Shown in pieces: positions 6,840 through 9,631 of a stretch of DNA of 9,631 nt. The notes beneath the pieces were generated by a model. It saw only the letters and a program-made list of their open reading frames with translations. It ran no database searches and was not told the DNA's origin. The translations under genes and the position numbers were made by a program. Origin of the DNA: Stercoripulliclostridium_A sp963642145 (GTDB lineage Bacteria; Bacillota; Clostridia; Christensenellales; DTU072); the NCBI GenBank assembly GCA_963642145.1, contig CAVIFU010000049.1:1-9631 (forward strand), given 5' to 3'. Numbering within the stretch: the stretch's first letter is position 1; each line of letters opens with the position of its first letter.

Positions 6840-7100
6840 ATGTCCAAAAAGAGCAAACAAGCGGAGCAGGAAAGATTGGCTCGTATGCAAGAGCAAGCAA
6901 AACGCGCTAACCGTGCGCCGAGAGTTGAGTTCCGTATCATGAATAACTGCATGCCGGTTCCCGTAGCCAAACCTGCAGATTTTGTTCAGTTGACGCCCGT
7001 TGTGCAACCGATACCGATTGTGCCGTACAGCTCGCAACTTCAACCTTTGGCTCAGTTTGACGATGAGGACGGAGCCTACGACGAAGACTATGATTATTAG
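6840..7100 (+). CDS. Small motif protein: basic helix, QPIPIVPYSSQ motif, acidic tail (pair 2)
   Basis: This 86-residue soluble protein is built like the 92-residue product of 4970. A charged helix covers residues 2-25 (KKSKQAEQERLARMQEQAK). Next come PVPVAKPADF (39-48) and the motif at 49-73 (QLTPVVQPIPIVPYSSQ, then LQPLAQF). The tail is DDEDGAYDEDYDY. AGGAGG (6826-6831) lies eight bases before the ATG. It follows the tetraspan at 5530 as 4970 follows 3882, so the tetraspan/small-protein pair has been duplicated as a unit or kept by selection. Motif codons often differ from the 4970 copy while residues match, so the duplication is not recent. The role is unknown. Confidence 0.88.
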   Translation: MSKKSKQAEQERLARMQEQAKRANRAPRVEFRIMNNCMPVPVAKPADFVQLTPVVQPIPIVPYSSQLQPLAQFDDEDGAYDEDYDY

Positions 7101-7161
7101 TCTAAATGTATCATATTAATAATAATTAGTTTCGCGACTAAAAAACCAGGAGGATTTTGAA

Positions 7162-7878
7162 ATGGCTAAAAAGAGCGAAAAGAAGCAAACCCAAGAACCC
7201 GTTACCGAACCCGTAGCTCCCGTAAAAGAAAAGGAGAAGACCCCGGTAGCAAGCCCTGCAGCAAAAGTTATGCAGCTCACTCCTATCGTACAGCCGATAG
7301 CTTTCGTTCCTTATTCTTCCCAAGAGCAACCCCTCTATATGTATGACGAGGAAGAGCCCGCAGAAGAATTCGAAGATGTCGAAATAGAAGCGCAACCGGT
7401 AGAAGAAGCAGCCGCTCCCGCTAAGAAGAAGAGCGCCAGCGTAGCAGGTATTTTTGTTGCTATATTCAGCCTTTTGCTTATAGCAGTTTACTGCTTGCCC
7501 AAAATCGACGCTATAAGCGCATATCTCATGCCTTATGTCGGATTCGATCTCGGCAACGGTGCGGAAGTTGCTAACGGACTCGACGTCGTAATCAACTTCT
7601 TTACCACCCTCGACTACACCAACATCATCGCTCTTGCCTTGACGGTAGTACCTGTTTGCACAGTGCTCACCCTTATCGCTTGCCTTATCAGAATATGCCA
7701 CAAGGGCGTATGCGTATTTGCTAAGATCACCGTGTTCTTTGCATTGCTCGCAAGCCTTGTTGCAATCATCGCCGCTCTCGTAGCAGATTGCGAAGTAAAC
7801 GCAGGCTTTGGTTACTACATCGTTGTAGGTATCAGCTTCATCAACTTGCTCATAGCATACCTTGCTAAAAAAGACTAA
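7162..7878 (+). CDS. Fused motif-tetraspan membrane protein
   Basis: This 238-residue protein joins in one chain what the two preceding pairs encode separately. A cytosolic tail starts with MAKKSEKK, contains PVASPAAK, and then the motif at 37-61 (QLTPIVQPIAFVPYSSQ, then EQPLYMY). An acidic stretch follows (DEEEPAEEFEDVEIEA), as in the small proteins. After KKKSAS come four helices near 94-112, 155-179, 185-209 and 216-235. The outer loop between TM1 and TM2 is short and lacks the acidic repeats. The turn RICHKG is basic. TM4 opens with GFGYYIVVG, recalling GYGYVIMAG in the protein from 3882. AGGAGG (7148-7153) lies eight bases before the ATG. It probably shares a transcript with 5530 and 6840, since the 61-base gap shows no clear promoter or terminator. 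The function is unknown. Confidence 0.9.
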   Translation: MAKKSEKKQTQEPVTEPVAPVKEKEKTPVASPAAKVMQLTPIVQPIAFVPYSSQEQPLYMYDEEEPAEEFEDVEIEAQPVEEAAAPAKKKSASVAGIFVAIFSLLLIAVYCLPKIDAISAYLMPYVGFDLGNGAEVANGLDVVINFFTTLDYTNIIALALTVVPVCTVLTLIACLIRICHKGVCVFAKITVFFALLASLVAIIAALVADCEVNAGFGYYIVVGISFINLLIAYLAKKD

Positions 7879-7890
7879 TTTACAAGAGAA

Positions 7891-7928
7891 CCTCCCGATC
7901 TTCACGGGTCGGGAGGCGATAATATAAT
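7891..7928 (+). other. Strong hairpin with adjoining -10-like element
   Basis: CCTCCCGA (7891-7898) pairs perfectly with TCGGGAGG (7909-7916) around a ten-base loop. No T-run follows, so it is not a standard intrinsic terminator. TATAAT at 7923-7928 is a perfect -10 box, and TTCACG (7901-7906) in the loop is a weak -35 box at 16 bases. The stem may protect the 3' end of the upstream mRNA, attenuate read-through, or overlap a promoter for the 7977-8357 pair. GGGAGG (7911-7916) in the right arm also resembles a ribosome binding site but has no start codon near it. Confidence 0.45.
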
Positions 7929-7976
7929 AAGGATATATAGAATAACGTTATAGCCTAACCGCAACAGGAGATCTAT

Positions 7977-8351
7977 ATGAGAAAAAGAAAGAATCATGAT
8001 TATCAGGGACAAGAAGCCGGCGTTCAAAGGGCTGTGGCTCCCATGAGACAACCCATGGCGGGACCGTTCCCTACGGCGCAAGCTCCCTCTGCCAATATGC
8101 AAATGCCTAATACCGGCAATCTGAGAGTAGTAGGCAACGGTATGCCTCTCGGTTTACCTAACTATACTTCGGTTGACGAGTACGGTAGAGTTTATACTCC
8201 GATAATTCATTATGGTCCGCAAACGCATAGCGCGCCCGTACCTGTGGCTATCGCGCCCGCTATTTGTCAGCTCAATCCTATAGTTTCTCCCGTAGCGTTT
8301 GTACCCTATGCGGGGCAACAACAAGAATTGGCAACGACTGACGAGAGGTAG
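7977..8351 (+). CDS. Small motif protein with C-terminal QLNPIVSPVAFVPY motif (pair 3)
   Basis: This 124-residue soluble protein is of unknown family. It starts with a basic MRKRKNH, followed by a P-, Q- and M-rich, probably disordered stretch (about 20-65), then a segment with DEYGRVYTP. It ends with PVPVAIAPAIC and the motif at 97-121 (QLNPIVSPVAFVPYAGQ, then QQELATT). The copy is the most divergent of the small ones: QP becomes SP, QPL becomes QEL, and the acidic tyrosine tail is reduced to DER. AGGAG (7966-7970) lies six bases before the ATG. The stop is only five bases before the next ATG, and the next ribosome binding site lies inside this gene, so translation of the two is probably coupled. 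Here the small protein precedes its tetraspan, unlike pairs 1 and 2. Confidence 0.85.
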   Translation: MRKRKNHDYQGQEAGVQRAVAPMRQPMAGPFPTAQAPSANMQMPNTGNLRVVGNGMPLGLPNYTSVDEYGRVYTPIIHYGPQTHSAPVPVAIAPAICQLNPIVSPVAFVPYAGQQQELATTDER

Positions 8352-8356
8352 TACAG

Positions 8357-9334
8357 ATGGAAAATAATAACACGACCCCAGTTACCACACCCGTTGACGG
8401 CATGCAACAAGCTCCCGGCAGATGGGTCGCGGTAGATCAAAATTCATTGGGTTTCAGCGTTCCGCCGCTCCCCAACGGACAACCCGTACAAGGTCCGGAC
8501 GGCGCGTTGTATTGCATGGGAAATTCCGAAGAGAAGGTTATGCCCATAGCCGGCAATATGAATAATGCCGTGCCTACTCCTTCCGGAATAGTCCAACTGC
8601 CGCCTATCGTACAACCTATCGCGTTAGTGCCGTACACATCGCAAAATCAACCTTTACTCCAATACGATCCGTATTCGAGACCGGTCGATCCGCAACCGGC
8701 GCCCAAGGCTCCCGTATATATTCGCAAACCGTACAGAGGCATAAGCATAGCGGCATTGATTTCGGCTTTGGTAGCCATTGTGCTGTTACTCGTGCTCGGA
8801 GTAGCCAAGTTCTATGAGATAGAGAACGGACGCTCTGAGTTCAACGGAACCGGCATACAATTGATCAAAGCAATCGGCGACATAGTAGGGTTGAATACAA
8901 ACAGTGAGTACGCGCAAATAGTGCTCGCAAACATCGCCGCCAAGAATACAATGGCAAAGATTGTTCTCAGCGCAATACCGTTCGTAGTGCTTGTAATGGT
9001 CGTATTGTTTGCAGCCCTTATTATCAAGTACATCGTCAAACTCGCGCAAGGCAAGTCCCCGAGAGGATTCAGTGTAATAGCTCTTATCAACTTGCTGCTC
9101 GGTATCCTTACCGTAATATGTCTTGCAATCGTTTCCAATACAGAAGTCGCGGACAAAGAAACGAACCTTAAGGGCTTCTTCTTGATAGGCGATCATGCCA
9201 CTATCATGTGCGGTGTCGGTTTGTTGATAGCAATAGTGCTTTCAATAGTGCTACTCATCTTACCGCTCTGCCCCAGAAAGAACGCATACATGGTAGAAAA
9301 AGATCCCTCCAAGGAGACATACCAAATAGTATAA
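8357..9334 (+). CDS. Motif-bearing tetraspan membrane protein (pair 3)
   Basis: This 325-residue protein is of unrecognised family. The cytosolic N-terminal region (1-128) is rich in P, Q, N and G and contains PPLPNGQPVQGPDG. The motif lies at 79-103 (QLPPIVQPIALVPYTSQ, then NQPLLQY). IRKPYRG precedes four helices near 129-152, 202-226, 238-259 and 283-305. The TM1-TM2 outer loop (about 153-198) is moderate and not acidic; its FNGTGIQLIKAIGDIVG resembles LLRGAYRIGDVIA in the protein from 2535. The inner turn KLAQGKSPRG is basic. The tail after TM4 is CPRKNAYMVEKD, recalling CPKNVV in the 2535 product. GAGG (8345-8348) lies eight bases before the ATG, inside the upstream gene. A strong terminator follows 18 bases after the stop. 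The function is unknown. Confidence 0.9.
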   Translation: MENNNTTPVTTPVDGMQQAPGRWVAVDQNSLGFSVPPLPNGQPVQGPDGALYCMGNSEEKVMPIAGNMNNAVPTPSGIVQLPPIVQPIALVPYTSQNQPLLQYDPYSRPVDPQPAPKAPVYIRKPYRGISIAALISALVAIVLLLVLGVAKFYEIENGRSEFNGTGIQLIKAIGDIVGLNTNSEYAQIVLANIAAKNTMAKIVLSAIPFVVLVMVVLFAALIIKYIVKLAQGKSPRGFSVIALINLLLGILTVICLAIVSNTEVADKETNLKGFFLIGDHATIMCGVGLLIAIVLSIVLLILPLCPRKNAYMVEKDPSKETYQIV

Positions 9335-9352
9335 ACAGCGTAGAAAAAAACG

Positions 9353-9389
9353 AGCTGTTAGGAAAAGAAATTTCCTAACAGCTTTTTTT
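9353..9389 (+). terminator. Strong intrinsic terminator closing the cluster, probably bidirectional
   Basis: AGCTGTTAGGAAA (9353-9365) pairs perfectly over 13 bases with TTTCCTAACAGCT (9371-9383) around AGAAA. Seven T residues follow (9383-9389). A seven-A run at 9344-9350 gives the mirror-image U-tract for the minus strand. It lies just after the stop at 9334. Confidence 0.93.
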
Positions 9390-9631
9390 GTGGCTATGAA
9401 AAAAGATTTTTTAATTAGAAAATGTAGCAAGGCTATCGTAGGCTTGCTATACTGTATATCTAATAAAAGAACGAACGATATATTGTTTGGAGGACAGCTC
9501 TTGTCCCCCAAGCCCCCTTCTCATAATTTTCCCCATTCGTGGCTCCACATAAACCATATTGAAAAATTTAAGCCGCGTAGACAATAACTCTACTCTTCAC
9601 ACTATTCTATTAAATCATCCTTTACCGTCGC
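9390..9631. other. AT-rich stretch with no supported gene
   Basis: I find no convincing coding region in these 242 bases. An open plus-strand frame (GTG 9390 to 9587) begins at the terminator's T-run and has no ribosome binding site. Two imperfect hairpins are visible. One is TAGCAAG-g-CTA (9425-9435) with TAG-g-CTTGCTA (9439-9449). The other is TTGG-a-GGACA (9487-9496) with TGTCC-c-CCAA (9502-9511). I cannot assign them to a known RNA. Base composition is more AT-rich than the coding region. Confidence 0.5.

Noticed and set aside
7138..7905. A 255-codon open frame on the minus strand, fully opposite the fused motif-tetraspan gene
   Set aside because: The plus-strand gene has a conserved motif, four helices and AGGAGG. 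The minus-strand translation shows no recognisable domain and its length follows from codon bias.
2535..9334. The eight-gene cluster as a phage, CRISPR, toxin-antitoxin or restriction system
   Set aside because: I see no direct repeat array, integrase, transposase, nuclease, capsid or toxin motif. Base composition and ribosome binding sites match the glnS region, so I see no sign of recent transfer.
9390..9587. A possible 65-residue plus-strand protein
   Set aside because: The GTG start abuts the terminator's T-run, there is no ribosome binding site, and the translation looks random.
9602..9631. Nine open minus-strand codons ending in a TAG at 9604-9602 (ATVKDDLIE)
   Set aside because: This could be the C-terminus of a convergent gene, which would fit the bidirectional terminator. 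Nine codons at the window edge are too few to support a call.

Overview
The window looks like a chromosomal segment from an uncultured Clostridia-like member of the Bacillota. The evidence is a Firmicutes-type 16S rRNA 3' end with an intact anti-Shine-Dalgarno sequence, strong GGAGG-type ribosome binding sites before almost every gene, and consensus sigma-A promoters with 17-base spacers. I cannot assign a genus. Every convincing gene lies on the plus strand.

Layout. Bases 1-55 are the last part of a 16S rRNA gene. It is followed not by tRNA genes and 23S but by a short structured spacer and an intrinsic terminator (176-197), so this 16S gene appears unlinked from 23S. A strong extended -10 promoter (239-267) then drives a two-gene operon: a small GNAT acetyltransferase (317-694) and glutaminyl-tRNA synthetase, glnS (711-2360).

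From about 2450 to 9390 the window holds eight genes that I do not recognise as any characterised system but that clearly belong together. Five encode membrane proteins with four predicted helices and the same topology: N-terminus inside, an outer loop between TM1 and TM2, a short basic inner loop between TM2 and TM3, and C-terminus inside. These start at 2535, 3882, 5530, 7162 and 8357. Three encode small soluble proteins (starts 4970, 6840, 7977). Six of the eight carry one short cytosolic peptide motif, roughly QLTPIVQPIxxVPYSSQ followed by xQPLxxYD. It occurs either in a small protein encoded just after a tetraspan gene (3882/4970 and 5530/6840), or within the N-terminal tail of the tetraspan itself (7162, 8357, and a divergent copy in 2535), or in a small protein encoded just before one (7977/8357). 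The alternation of separate and fused forms suggests that motif protein and tetraspan act as one membrane-associated unit. Two tetraspans have long, very acidic outer loops. The first tetraspan also carries two N-terminal zinc ribbons.

Transcription. A promoter at 2452-2480 probably reads 2535-5248 up to a hairpin at 5299-5324. A second promoter (about 5449-5478), preceded by phased A-tracts inside an inverted repeat, probably reads 5530 onward. A hairpin without a U-tract at 7891-7916 separates 7162 from the 7977-8357 pair. A strong bidirectional-looking terminator (9353-9389) closes the cluster. The last 242 bases are AT-rich and hold no gene that I can support.
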